Counted from the first letter of the stretch, positions 1 through 7,049 are shown. The stretch is DNA of 10,151 bases from Thaumarchaeota archaeon UBA183 (GCA_002495205.1 DAEE01000013.1:9987-20137); one strand, 5' to 3'. A program made the numbers and translations. Notes: generated by a model from the letters alone, not told the origin.

Positions 1-570
1 TCCTCCGAAGTGGTGAAGGAGATAACGTCCAAAGGGAAGAAGAAGGCCCTCCTGACGCCGACCACCTTCAGCCTCCTCCATGCCACAGACTTCGCCGACC
101 GCTACGAGAGGAACATCTCCCCGCTCCTCGAGGCTGGGTACTTCGTCCTGGCTGACAGGTACATCTACACCGCACTGGCCAGAGACGTCGTAAGGGGATG
201 CACCTCATCGTGGGTGCGCAAGGTCTACTCCTTTGCTACAGTGCCGGACATCGCGTTCTACTTCCAGGTGCCCCCGGACGTAGCCATGGACAGGATCCTC
301 GAAGGGCGCCCGAAGCTGAAGTACTACGAGGCGGGCATGGACCTGAACCTCAGCAACGACGAGTACGAGAGCTACAGGATCTTCCAGACGCGGATTGTCG
401 AACAGTACGAGTCGATGATCCACAGGGACAGGTTCGCGGTAATCGACGGCACCCTCGACATAGAGGAGCAGCAGAACGTGATGCGGCGCCGCGTCGCCAG
501 GCTCCTCCCCCCATCGAAGGTGCCCGCGTCTGCCCAGGCGAGCCAGAAGCAGGAGGCCGGAACGGCATGA
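1..570 (+). CDS. Thymidylate-kinase-like protein, 5' part missing
   Basis: The reading frame is open from the first base, so the start lies outside the window; 189 codons and a TGA stop are visible. The fragment carries the thymidylate kinase pattern: an FADRYE helix, then GYFVLADRYIYT with the DRY motif at visible residues 52-54, then PDIAFYFQVPP, the usual strand before the lid. It aligns along its length with the next gene; its second residue matches about residue 66 there, so roughly 65 residues including the P-loop are absent. Both share YYE-x-G-x-D-x-x-LS in the lid region. The last 20 or so residues are polar, Ala/Gln-rich and probably disordered. The stop overlaps the next start as ATGA, indicating an operon. 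The family phosphorylates dTMP to dTDP in the cytosol, but this copy's substrate is unproven and another nucleoside monophosphate is possible. Confidence 0.85.
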   Translation, partial: SSEVVKEITSKGKKKALLTPTTFSLLHATDFADRYERNISPLLEAGYFVLADRYIYTALARDVVRGCTSSWVRKVYSFATVPDIAFYFQVPPDVAMDRILEGRPKLKYYEAGMDLNLSNDEYESYRIFQTRIVEQYESMIHRDRFAVIDGTLDIEEQQNVMRRRVARLLPPSKVPASAQASQKQEAGTA

Positions 571-1280
571 CCCAGCAAATCGCTGCCCGCCCGCTGGAGT
601 TCTTCGGGGACGGCATCTCGTACCTAAAGCACCAGGAATCCAAGGGGAGCCTGATCGTTGTCGAAGGGCCAGACGGGTCAGGCAGAAGCAGCCAGATCGA
701 CCTGATCACCACGCATCTGGAAGCGGCGGGGCACGCGGTGATTACGACGGGGCTCAAGAGGTCCGAGCTCATAGGCGCAGGGATACTCGAGGCGAAGCAC
801 AAGCTCCCCCTGGGGAAGAAGACCCTGGCGCTCTTCTACGCGGCCGACTTCGCGGACCAGCTCGAGCACAAGATCATTCCCGCTCTGCACGCTGGGTACG
901 TCGTGCTCGCGGATAGGTACATCTACACTCTGATGGCGAGGAGCAGCGTCAGGGGGATACCGAGGTCCTGGTCGCACGACCTTTTCGGGTTCGCTGTCAA
1001 GCCTGACCTAGTCTTCTACCTCGACGTCCCTCCCGAGGAGCTCTTCCACAGGGTCTTCCAGAAGTACGGTTCCCTCGACTACTACGAGTCCGGGGCAGAC
1101 ATGGGGCTCTCGGACGACCTCTTCGAATCTTTCGTGCTCTACCAGCGGGGGATTGCAAAAGAGTTCAGATTGATGGAATCCAAGTACGGCATAGTGAGGA
1201 TTGACGGCGGCAAGGCGATCCCTGAGGTGAACGCGGACCTCCAGCGGAGGATCGACGCCTACCTCCGCAAGCTGAGATAG
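567..1280 (+). CDS. Thymidylate-kinase-like protein, second tandem copy
   Basis: A 237-residue protein, somewhat longer than the usual 200-215 of thymidylate kinase because about 27 residues precede the first strand. ATG 567 is chosen because it overlaps the previous stop (ATGA) and no other early start fits. The P-loop at residues 34-42 reads GPDGSGRSS; the invariant Walker A lysine is Arg40 (codon AGA, 684-686). Further on are the FAADFADQ-like helix near 92-98, the DRY motif at 116-118, and the PDLVFYLDVPP strand. The lid region has the YYE-x-G-x-D motif of the upstream paralogue instead of an obvious arginine-rich lid. The fold is that of a nucleoside monophosphate kinase. Whether it catalyses is uncertain, since Lys normally contacts ATP phosphates. 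The pair may work as a heterodimer (inference). It ends 7 bp from the convergent phosphodiesterase gene. Confidence 0.85.
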   Translation: MTQQIAARPLEFFGDGISYLKHQESKGSLIVVEGPDGSGRSSQIDLITTHLEAAGHAVITTGLKRSELIGAGILEAKHKLPLGKKTLALFYAADFADQLEHKIIPALHAGYVVLADRYIYTLMARSSVRGIPRSWSHDLFGFAVKPDLVFYLDVPPEELFHRVFQKYGSLDYYESGADMGLSDDLFESFVLYQRGIAKEFRLMESKYGIVRIDGGKAIPEVNADLQRRIDAYLRKLR

Positions 1281-1287
1281 ACGTCGG

Positions 1288-2535
1288 TTACATCAGGTCG
1301 GAGACCCTGGCCGCGGCCAGAGGGATGGTCATCTCGTCTGCGGAGAGCCCCCCGTGATGCCCCTTCATGGTAAGCGGGTCCCCCTTCTCGTACTGGTACC
1401 AGACCGTCTTCGCGCCGTGGGGGAGGATCATCAGGTTCCCCGTCCGCCTCCTGAATTTCCTGCTGGGCTTGTTTACCCCGAAGAGGCCCTGCTGTATCCC
1501 CTCCGCCGTTGTAATCACGGTTGCCGTCCCTCTAAGCCTCTGTTCGAGGTAACGCCTGGTTTCTTCCAGCTTGTCGTCGTCGACCCTCAGGTAGGCGTCC
1601 CTGGCGCTCCCCCAGGGCGGGATGACATCACCTGTGGGGGACTTCGCCAAGTTCCTGGTCAGCTTCGTCCAACGGTTCATGTAGGTCGTCTGCTCCGGGT
1701 CGATCTGCAGCTGGCCGTGGTCCGCGGTCACCAGCATCAGCGTCCTTCTCGCGGCTTCTTTGTCAAGCTTGGAGAGGAAGCCTTCCTGGAACGCGTGCGA
1801 GATCATCGACGCCTCCACCTCGGCCTCGTCTGTGTCGGGGCCGTAGACGTGCTCGATGGTGTCCACGTAGCTCCAGTAGGCGTAGTAGAAGTTGCGCCCC
1901 CTCGAGCGCTCTACGAGGCGCCTCAGTGAGACAGTGAGGTCCGAGGCGGCTCCATAGGGGAGGGTGTCGCTTCCACTCCTGGCGAGGGTCGAGTAGACCG
2001 TGAATGCCAGCGACCTTGAGGACAGCGAGGTGCAGTTGACGCCTGCTTCGGATAGCGTCTGGAAGATCGTCGCCCCGTCGAACAGGGCCTTCGGGCTAAG
2101 ATCCCCCTTGAGCGTGTCTCTGCCCCAATCCCCCACCCTCGTGAAGGGCAGGCTCACAATGATCTCCCCGATTTCATCCATGTAGACGTACCACTCGGGG
2201 AGCCCGTGCTCCTGTGGCGTCAGCCCTGTGCTGACTGTTGTCAGGGCCGCGGCAGTGGTCGAGGGGAAGACAGTGGTGATCGGCCTGACGTTTCCCTTCT
2301 TCGAGAGTGCGCCGAAGAAACCCCTGTCCCCCTGGCGCCTCCATTGGTTGTAGCCCAAGCCGTCGCAAAGCAACAGAATCACGTTGTCGATGTCGGAGGT
2401 GTCCACGTCCCCGAGGGCGTCCTTCGGGAGGGTCGGCCTCGATGGTTCGACGCCGAGCACTGACATGACGGTCGAGGGGACGTTGGAGAGGCAGTAGCCC
2501 GGGTAGTCGGGCTTGACAGCCCCGGGAGGGAGCAT
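1288..2535 (-). CDS. Type I phosphodiesterase/nucleotide pyrophosphatase family
   Basis: A 415-residue protein of the alkaline phosphatase superfamily (phosphodiesterase/nucleotide pyrophosphatase type). The two-metal site can be read off: Asp58 in LLCDGLG; a Thr nucleophile, Thr93 or Thr94, in FPSTTAAA followed by STG and HG; Asp225 and His229 in VDTIEHVYG; Asp272-His273 in TADHGQ; and a late His at 393/394 in KGHHGG. All expected ligands are present, so it should be active. Members hydrolyse phosphodiester or pyrophosphate bonds of nucleotides and similar esters; the substrate cannot be told from sequence. No signal peptide or membrane segment is seen, so it is probably cytosolic. The ATG at 2535 has no Shine-Dalgarno but a TATA-like element about 29 bp upstream, consistent with a leaderless message. 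It is divergent from a second phosphoesterase and converges on the kinase pair. Confidence 0.88.
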   Translation of the reverse strand: MLPPGAVKPDYPGYCLSNVPSTVMSVLGVEPSRPTLPKDALGDVDTSDIDNVILLLCDGLGYNQWRRQGDRGFFGALSKKGNVRPITTVFPSTTAAALTTVSTGLTPQEHGLPEWYVYMDEIGEIIVSLPFTRVGDWGRDTLKGDLSPKALFDGATIFQTLSEAGVNCTSLSSRSLAFTVYSTLARSGSDTLPYGAASDLTVSLRRLVERSRGRNFYYAYWSYVDTIEHVYGPDTDEAEVEASMISHAFQEGFLSKLDKEAARRTLMLVTADHGQLQIDPEQTTYMNRWTKLTRNLAKSPTGDVIPPWGSARDAYLRVDDDKLEETRRYLEQRLRGTATVITTAEGIQQGLFGVNKPSRKFRRRTGNLMILPHGAKTVWYQYEKGDPLTMKGHHGGLSADEMTIPLAAARVSDLM

Positions 2536-2560
2536 TCGTCTTGGCTGCTATTGCTGCTCT

Positions 2561-2569
2561 GATATGTTT
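2561..2569 (-). promoter_or_regulatory. TATA-like element for the phosphodiesterase gene
   Basis: On the minus strand this reads AAACATATC, centred about 29 bp before the ATG at 2535, the distance expected for an archaeal TATA box with a leaderless start. It was found by eye only; nothing else in this stretch is as AT-rich on that strand. Confidence 0.35.
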
Positions 2570-2582
2570 GTTGGATTCGAGA

Positions 2583-2613
2583 TGCGCGTCATCGGCAAGC
2601 GATATAACGCGCA
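2583..2613. promoter_or_regulatory. 7-bp inverted repeat around a TATA-like box (possible operator)
   Basis: TGCGCGT (2583-2589) and ACGCGCA (2607-2613) are perfect reverse complements 17 bp apart. Between them, touching the right arm, is GATATAAC (2601-2608), centred about 28 bp before the GTG start at 2633. A protein bound to the dyad would cover the TATA box, so repression is the simplest reading. The dyad lies in the 97-bp divergent region and could also affect the opposite gene. Such a repeat could occur by chance in GC-rich DNA. Confidence 0.35.
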
Positions 2614-2632
2614 CTGGAGGCTCCTATGGAAG

Positions 2633-4042
2633 GTGCGTGAGTCGAAGAAGAGTGCTCTGATGGTGGCGGCTCTCCTTGCGCTTCAGGTGCTAGCGGGAGT
2701 CTCCGTTGCAGCAGCTAATCCGACCGTCACCCCGATAACCCACGTCATCATGGTGATGATGGAGAACCATAGCTTCGACAACCTGTTCGGCCTTTACCCC
2801 ACGATGAACAGGACCAACCCTGGACCCCTCCTGGCTTCGCTGCAGCAGCCTGACGACGTCCTCAACGCTCCCAGGGGGGTGTCGCTCAGCCAGGTCCCCA
2901 ATGGGACCTTCGCCACTGCTAACCCGAACGAGGGTGCCTATCCCGCCGACTGGGACAACGGCAAGATGGACGGGTTCGCCGCTAACAGCGGGAGCCAGGC
3001 CATGACCTACTTCGGCCCCTCCCAGTTCGCTGTGGAATGGGACTGGGCGGAGGAGTACGCCATAGCCGACAGGTACTTCTCCAGCTGCCTCTGCGAGACC
3101 GACCCGAACAGGCTCTTCAGCCTCTCGGGATACGGGGCAGGCATCACCACCGACACCGGGCCCCCTCCGTACATCCCGGTGAACCAATCGATATTCGGAG
3201 AGCTAGAAAACTACGGAGTCAGCTGGGGCTACTACGTCCTCAACCCCTCGATTGACAACTTCCCCATGAACTACTTCGACGGAGTGGGCGCCTACTCCTC
3301 ACAGATACAGCCCTGGGCGTCGTTCTACAGCGCACTCCAGGATGGGACCCTGCCGGCGGTCTCCTGGGTCATGCCGGTCGGGGGAGGGGCAGAAACAGGT
3401 CAGTTTGATCAGCATCCGGAGGGGAACGTGACCTCCGGGGAGGGGTGGCTGCTCGGCGTCGTCGACAGGGTGATGCAGAGCAGGTACTGGAACTCGTCGG
3501 CCATCTTCATCACCTATGACGAGGGGGGAGGGTACTACGACCACGTGCCTCCGCCCGTGCTGGACGGGGTCCAGCTGGGGTTCAGAATCCCGCTGTTCGT
3601 GATTTCTCCGTATGCCAAGGAGAACTATGTGTCGAGCACAGTGATGAACCATGCGTCGTCCCTCTCGTTCGTGGACTACAACTGGGGGCTGCCGGCGCTG
3701 AACTCCTACGTCGCCGAGAGTGGGCTCCCCCTGGACATGTTTGATTTCGCGCAGCCCTACTCCGGCGGAGGGCTGGTCAGGGCACCTGTGGTACTGCAGA
3801 ACTCGAGCCAGTTCCCAGTCAACTTGCAGATACCCCCAAGCGAGCTCCCGTACCAGCGGTCGGGGTCGACGAGCCAGACTCTGGCCTCGCTTGGGGAGAG
3901 GATCTACGTCGCGTCGAACACCACGACGACCCCGTTCACTGAAAGCCTGCCGTTCACCGTAGCCGTGGCCGCGGCACTGCTGGTGGCAGCCTATGCGGCG
4001 GCGCGAGTGGCACGCAGGTCGAAGAAACTCAAGAAAAGTTAG
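2633..4042 (+). CDS. Exported phosphoesterase (phospholipase C/acid phosphatase AcpA-type), membrane-anchored
   Basis: With the GTG start this is a 469-residue member of the phosphoesterase family that includes phospholipase C and AcpA. Hallmarks are ENHSFDN (44-50), the ETDPNR segment with Thr156 at the usual nucleophile position, TYDEGGGYYDHVPPP with metal ligands near Asp296, Glu297, Asp303 and His304, and a late His340. Residues 1-28 form a signal peptide: basic ESKK, a hydrophobic core, and AAA before the likely cleavage site. Near the C-terminus a hydrophobic helix (about 441-458) is followed by RRSKKLKKS, so the enzyme probably stays on the outer face of the membrane. It would release phosphate or headgroups from external esters. 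GTG 2633 is preferred because it gives a compact signal peptide, a TATA-like box 28 bp upstream, and GGAGG at 2616-2620. ATG 2582 (longer n-region) and ATG 2660 remain possible. Confidence 0.85.
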   Translation: MRESKKSALMVAALLALQVLAGVSVAAANPTVTPITHVIMVMMENHSFDNLFGLYPTMNRTNPGPLLASLQQPDDVLNAPRGVSLSQVPNGTFATANPNEGAYPADWDNGKMDGFAANSGSQAMTYFGPSQFAVEWDWAEEYAIADRYFSSCLCETDPNRLFSLSGYGAGITTDTGPPPYIPVNQSIFGELENYGVSWGYYVLNPSIDNFPMNYFDGVGAYSSQIQPWASFYSALQDGTLPAVSWVMPVGGGAETGQFDQHPEGNVTSGEGWLLGVVDRVMQSRYWNSSAIFITYDEGGGYYDHVPPPVLDGVQLGFRIPLFVISPYAKENYVSSTVMNHASSLSFVDYNWGLPALNSYVAESGLPLDMFDFAQPYSGGGLVRAPVVLQNSSQFPVNLQIPPSELPYQRSGSTSQTLASLGERIYVASNTTTTPFTESLPFTVAVAAALLVAAYAAARVARRSKKLKKS

Positions 4043-4055
4043 AACTGAACGCCGC

Positions 4056-4562
4056 TCACATCTTCGGCAACTTTCTGACGATGCCGAAGATCTCGTAGAG
4101 AGCCGCGATCACTGTTATGAGGCCTCCCATGGTGCTGATTTCTGCAAGGTAGTTCTGCACCGCGTACTCGCCGGCTGATCCTGGGATGTAGAAGGCGTTG
4201 GTCGACCCTCCACCGTCGATCTGGAAGATGTACAGGTGATAGGTCCCAATCCACGGAGTGTCGTATGTGTAAGAGAAGAGGAAGATCGAGATTAGCCCGA
4301 GGAGCAGGATCACGTAGGGAGCGATGTTGCGCTTCATCGATTTCGCGCCCCTCCAGTCCCACAGCGCGGCTAGGATGATTATGAGTCCGAAGATCACTCC
4401 GACGGCTATGTCGTCATAGTTGATGACTGGGTAGGAGTAGAAGGCGAGTGGTGTTCCGATGATGAAGAGAACGCCGACGAAGAAATATGCGGCAATCAGG
4501 TACTTCCTCGGTATCTGTTTCGTCTGGGAACCCATGCTCATGGCCGGAGCTTGATTCTCCAC
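4056..4562 (-). CDS. Four-helix membrane protein of unknown function
   Basis: I do not recognise this 168-residue protein. Four hydrophobic segments are visible at about 21-42, 52-69, 81-99 and 144-162. A 40-residue polar stretch between helices 3 and 4 contains DTPWIGTY, an aspartate-glycine turn and SAGEYAVQNY, and probably faces outside if the basic segment near 71-79 (RGAKSMKR) is cytoplasmic. There is no signal peptide, cofactor motif or catalytic signature. The GTG at 4562 is taken as start because a TATA-like element lies 27 bp upstream; ATG codons at residues 8 and 10 (4541 and 4535) are alternatives. It is divergent from the ECF transporter operon across 118 bp, which may mean shared regulation, and its stop is 13 bp from that of the phosphoesterase. 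A link to either neighbour is unproven. Confidence 0.75.
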   Translation of the reverse strand: MENQAPAMSMGSQTKQIPRKYLIAAYFFVGVLFIIGTPLAFYSYPVINYDDIAVGVIFGLIIILAALWDWRGAKSMKRNIAPYVILLLGLISIFLFSYTYDTPWIGTYHLYIFQIDGGGSTNAFYIPGSAGEYAVQNYLAEISTMGGLITVIAALYEIFGIVRKLPKM

Positions 4563-4585
4563 TGCGCTCGGTTCGGAAAAATTAC

Positions 4586-4592
4586 AATTTAA
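4586..4592 (-). promoter_or_regulatory. TATA-like element for the four-helix protein gene
   Basis: The minus strand reads TTAAATT, centred 27 bp before the GTG at 4562, with a purine-rich AAAGGG just upstream that could act as a BRE. The spacing suits a leaderless transcript starting at that GTG. Found by eye. Confidence 0.4.
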
Positions 4593-4636
4593 CCCTTTGG
4601 GGCGTAGAATGACGTTCGACTATGGGGACGATATAC

Positions 4637-4650
4637 CTAATCCTTATTAG
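4637..4650. promoter_or_regulatory. Dyad CTAAT-CCTT-ATTAG upstream of the ECF operon (possible operator)
   Basis: Two perfect 5-bp arms flank a 4-bp spacer, two bases before the TATA-like AAATTTTA at 4653-4660. A regulator bound here would sit next to the TBP/TFB site of the transporter operon. The AT-rich dyad stands out from the surrounding GC-rich DNA, but its size allows chance occurrence. Confidence 0.35.
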
Positions 4651-4652
4651 CG

Positions 4653-4660
4653 AAATTTTA
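4653..4660 (+). promoter_or_regulatory. TATA-like element of the ECF operon
   Basis: AAATTTTA, preceded by CG as a weak BRE-like edge, is centred about 25 bp before the ATG at 4681. There is no Shine-Dalgarno before that ATG, so a leaderless message is likely. This leaves no 5' leader in which a riboswitch could sit. Confidence 0.45.
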
Positions 4661-4680
4661 CTAGCCTCTGCCCAGCGACC

Positions 4681-5442
4681 ATGGGCTTTAACGGCATCGA
4701 TGGCGCAATTAACGTGGCAGGACAGCTGCCGTGGTATTATGTCGTCGGGTACTTCATCGTCGCCATAATCATCGCAGCCTTCATCGGCTGGAGGAGGAAG
4801 ACCTTCGGGACCTTCACGACTCTGGACTGGGTGTTCATCGGCATTGGCGCGGCTTTCGCCGTAGTCTGGCAGTTCTTCATCGGCTCCTTCCTGGGAGGGT
4901 TCGTCCCGTCGGGAATTTCGAGCTACATCTCCATCGGGTTCTGGGGAGGGCAGCTCCTCTCAATGATGGTCATCGCCGCCCTCGTGAGGAAGGTCGGGGT
5001 CGGGATGGTCTCGTTCGTGGTCTACAGTTTCCTCGGGGACCTGTTCCACTATGGTTTCGGCGGTGAGCCAGTTTACTTCTTCTACGAGGCGCTGACCTAC
5101 GGCCTCTTCCTCGACCTGATGATCGCGTTCACTGCGGGGGACATATTCGCAGTCAAGAGTTCGATGAAGGCATCGGCCGAATCTATGGGTGGAGCCAAGG
5201 GCGGAGGCTCGTCCGGAAGGCTCACAGGCATCATGATTGTCGAAGGGGCCATCATTGGGTTCCTCTTCGCGTTCCCTGACCCGATAATCTACTCAGGCTT
5301 CTTCTCCTCCTTCTTGTCCGGCTTTACCCCCAACTGGCAGAGCAACTATGCGACTCTGACTGCGTATCTGGTTTCTGGGATCCCTGCGGGAGCTGTGGCG
5401 GGAGTTCTGGCCAATAGAATCGCCAGAGCTCTCGGACAATGA
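4681..5442 (+). CDS. ECF transporter S component, substrate unknown
   Basis: A 253-residue, highly hydrophobic protein with about six or seven predicted membrane helices: near 19-36, 49-70, 84-103, 107-122, 134-152, 183-199 and 228-246. A glycine/serine-rich loop at about 169-180 separates the last two. It is the first gene of an operon with a double ABC ATPase and an EcfT protein, and its stop overlaps the ATPase start (ATGA), which makes it the substrate-binding S component of an ECF-type importer. Such subunits bind vitamins, their precursors or metal ions and are usually 170-220 residues, so this one is long. The gene order S, fused double ATPase, T is also that of YkoE-D-C-type (thiamine precursor) systems, but I see no motif that fixes the substrate. 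The identification rests mainly on context and topology. Confidence 0.75.
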   Translation: MGFNGIDGAINVAGQLPWYYVVGYFIVAIIIAAFIGWRRKTFGTFTTLDWVFIGIGAAFAVVWQFFIGSFLGGFVPSGISSYISIGFWGGQLLSMMVIAALVRKVGVGMVSFVVYSFLGDLFHYGFGGEPVYFFYEALTYGLFLDLMIAFTAGDIFAVKSSMKASAESMGGAKGGGSSGRLTGIMIVEGAIIGFLFAFPDPIIYSGFFSSFLSGFTPNWQSNYATLTAYLVSGIPAGAVAGVLANRIARALGQ

Positions 5443-7049
5443 AACCTGCCGAAGTAAAGGACCTTTCTTTTAGCTACGTCGGGGAAGGCCGCCCGGTACT
5501 AACCGTAGACGAGTTCAGCGTCGACGACGGGGAGGTGGCGCTCATCGTCGGCAAGTCGGGGGGAGGGAAGTCCACCCTGGTGAACTGCATCAACGGAGTG
5601 ATCCCCCACGTCTTCAGGGGGAACGAGCCCGACGCGGTCGTCGTCTACGGCAAGCGGGTGAAAGAGACCCCTCTCCCGCAGATATCGACCCAGGTCGGGA
5701 CGCTGCTGCAGGACCCTGAGACTCAGGTCCTGAACTACACCGTTGAGGAGGAGGTGGCCTTCGGGCCGGAGAACCTCTGCCTCCCTACCGAGGAGATCGT
5801 GGCCAGGGTGGCAGAGGCCATGAGGACGACCGACGTCACCGACCTGAAGGAGAGGGAGACGTACCTCCTGTCAGGAGGGGAGCTTCAGCGCGTTGCACTG
5901 GCCGCCGTGCTCTCAATGCGCCCCAAGCTCCTGATCATGGATGAGCCGACGTCCAACATCGACCCCGAGGGGACGGCCCGCGTTTTCGACACGCTCACCA
6001 AGCTGAAGGGGGCCAGCACCCTGCTCATAGTGGAGCACAAGCTCGAGAGGGCCCTCCCCTTCGTCGACAGGGTAGTCCTCGTGGACCAGGGGAAGGTGGT
6101 CTTCGACATCCCGAAGGGGAAGATGGTCGACCACCTAGAGGAACTCATTGAGGCGGGAATCGACGTCCCCGAACATTATGTCTTCGCCAAGCGATTCAGC
6201 ATGGACCCTCGGGACCTCGATGGGATCAGGAAGAGAATCGTCTCCGAGGGGATTCAGCTCTCCATGCCGAAGAGGGACAACACCGGCGAGGTGATCATGG
6301 AAGGCTATGTGAAGGCGGAGGCCCCGACCAAGGTGCTCGTGGACGCGGCCATTGCGCTCAGGCGCAACCAGGTGCTAGCCGTGATGGGGAGGAACGGTGC
6401 CGGCAAGTCCACTATGCTGAAGGGGCTCATGAGCTTCCTCGAGAAGGAGATAGACGTGGAGCAGAAGCTGGTCGTTGGAGGAAAGGACCTCAGCAGGGCG
6501 TCGATTCAGGAGAGGGGGAAGTACATCGCCTACGTTCCCCAGAGCTTCGACCTGATGCTGATCAATAAGACCGTCGAAGACGAGATATCCTACTCGATGA
6601 GGAAGAGGGGGGAGAAGAAATACGCTGACACGGTCAACGAATTCCTGGACCTCTTCTCTCTGCAGGACCTGAGGAAGCGGGACCCCCTGATGCTGAGCGT
6701 GGGCCAGAGGCGCAGGGTCGCGATGGCCGCGGCCCTTTCGTCCGGGGTGAAGATCGCCATGCTCGACGAGCCGACGTCCGGGCAGGACTACTACCACAAG
6801 GAGGTCATCGGGAAGGAGCTCCAGATGATGAAGGCGAGGGGGAACTCGTTCATAATCGTCACCCACGACGCCAAGTTCGTCTACAGGTACGCGGACAGTG
6901 TGGTGGTGATCAACCAGGGGAGGAAGGTCCTCGAGGGCACCCCCGAGGAGGTGTTCAAGACCTCGGAGCAGTACTCGATAGTGCCCCCGACGGAGTTCTA
7001 CCTGAGGTACCCTGACCTGCCCCTGCCGGCAGAAGCAACGAGGGGATAG
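5439..7049 (+). CDS. ECF transporter ATPase with two fused ABC domains
   Basis: A 536-residue protein with two ABC ATPase domains in tandem, equivalent to EcfA plus EcfA' in one chain. Domain 1 has Walker A GKSGGGKST (38-46), Q-loop around LLQDPETQ (89-96), signature LSGGE (144-148), Walker B LLIMDEP (164-170) and His200. Domain 2 has Walker A GRNGAGKST (317-325), Q-loop YVPQS (365-369), a variant signature LSVGQ (419-423), Walker B with Asp443-Glu444, and His476. All catalytic residues are present in both halves, so both ATP sites may work. The linker at about 235-300 shows no recognised domain. The protein would sit on the cytoplasmic face and drive import by the S and T subunits. It overlaps the S gene by 4 bp and ends 2 bp before the EcfT start, so the three genes are surely co-transcribed. 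Confidence 0.92.
   Translation: MKPAEVKDLSFSYVGEGRPVLTVDEFSVDDGEVALIVGKSGGGKSTLVNCINGVIPHVFRGNEPDAVVVYGKRVKETPLPQISTQVGTLLQDPETQVLNYTVEEEVAFGPENLCLPTEEIVARVAEAMRTTDVTDLKERETYLLSGGELQRVALAAVLSMRPKLLIMDEPTSNIDPEGTARVFDTLTKLKGASTLLIVEHKLERALPFVDRVVLVDQGKVVFDIPKGKMVDHLEELIEAGIDVPEHYVFAKRFSMDPRDLDGIRKRIVSEGIQLSMPKRDNTGEVIMEGYVKAEAPTKVLVDAAIALRRNQVLAVMGRNGAGKSTMLKGLMSFLEKEIDVEQKLVVGGKDLSRASIQERGKYIAYVPQSFDLMLINKTVEDEISYSMRKRGEKKYADTVNEFLDLFSLQDLRKRDPLMLSVGQRRRVAMAAALSSGVKIAMLDEPTSGQDYYHKEVIGKELQMMKARGNSFIIVTHDAKFVYRYADSVVVINQGRKVLEGTPEEVFKTSEQYSIVPPTEFYLRYPDLPLPAEATRG
7040..7045 (+). promoter_or_regulatory. Ribosome binding site supporting the GTG start of EcfT
   Basis: GAGGGG lies six bases before the GTG at 7052, inside the last codons of the ATPase gene. 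It supports that non-ATG start, which leaves only 2 bp between the two genes, and suggests coupled translation. Confidence 0.45.

Noticed and set aside
198..566. Open frame upstream of the second kinase that could extend it by 123 residues
   Set aside because: The extension overlaps the conserved part of the first kinase in another frame and reads as Arg/Pro-rich shadow; ATG 567 with an ATGA overlap is the natural start.
1..1280. Direct repeat produced by the tandem kinases as a recent duplication
   Set aside because: Similarity is clear at protein level but patchy in DNA, so the duplication is old and no recombination repeat is evident.
2513..2632. Upstream start codons for the secreted phosphoesterase, including one overlapping the divergent gene
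   Set aside because: They place Cys-rich or unrelated residues before a complete signal peptide and overlap the divergent coding sequence or promoter. ATG 2582 is kept as an alternative in the gene entry.
4043..4055. Terminator between the convergent phosphoesterase and four-helix protein genes
   Set aside because: The gap is 13 bp with no T-run and no stable hairpin on either strand.
4563..4680. Riboswitch before the ECF operon, as is common for vitamin importers in bacteria
   Set aside because: The TATA-like element is only about 25 bp before the ATG, leaving no leader RNA, and no known aptamer core was recognised.
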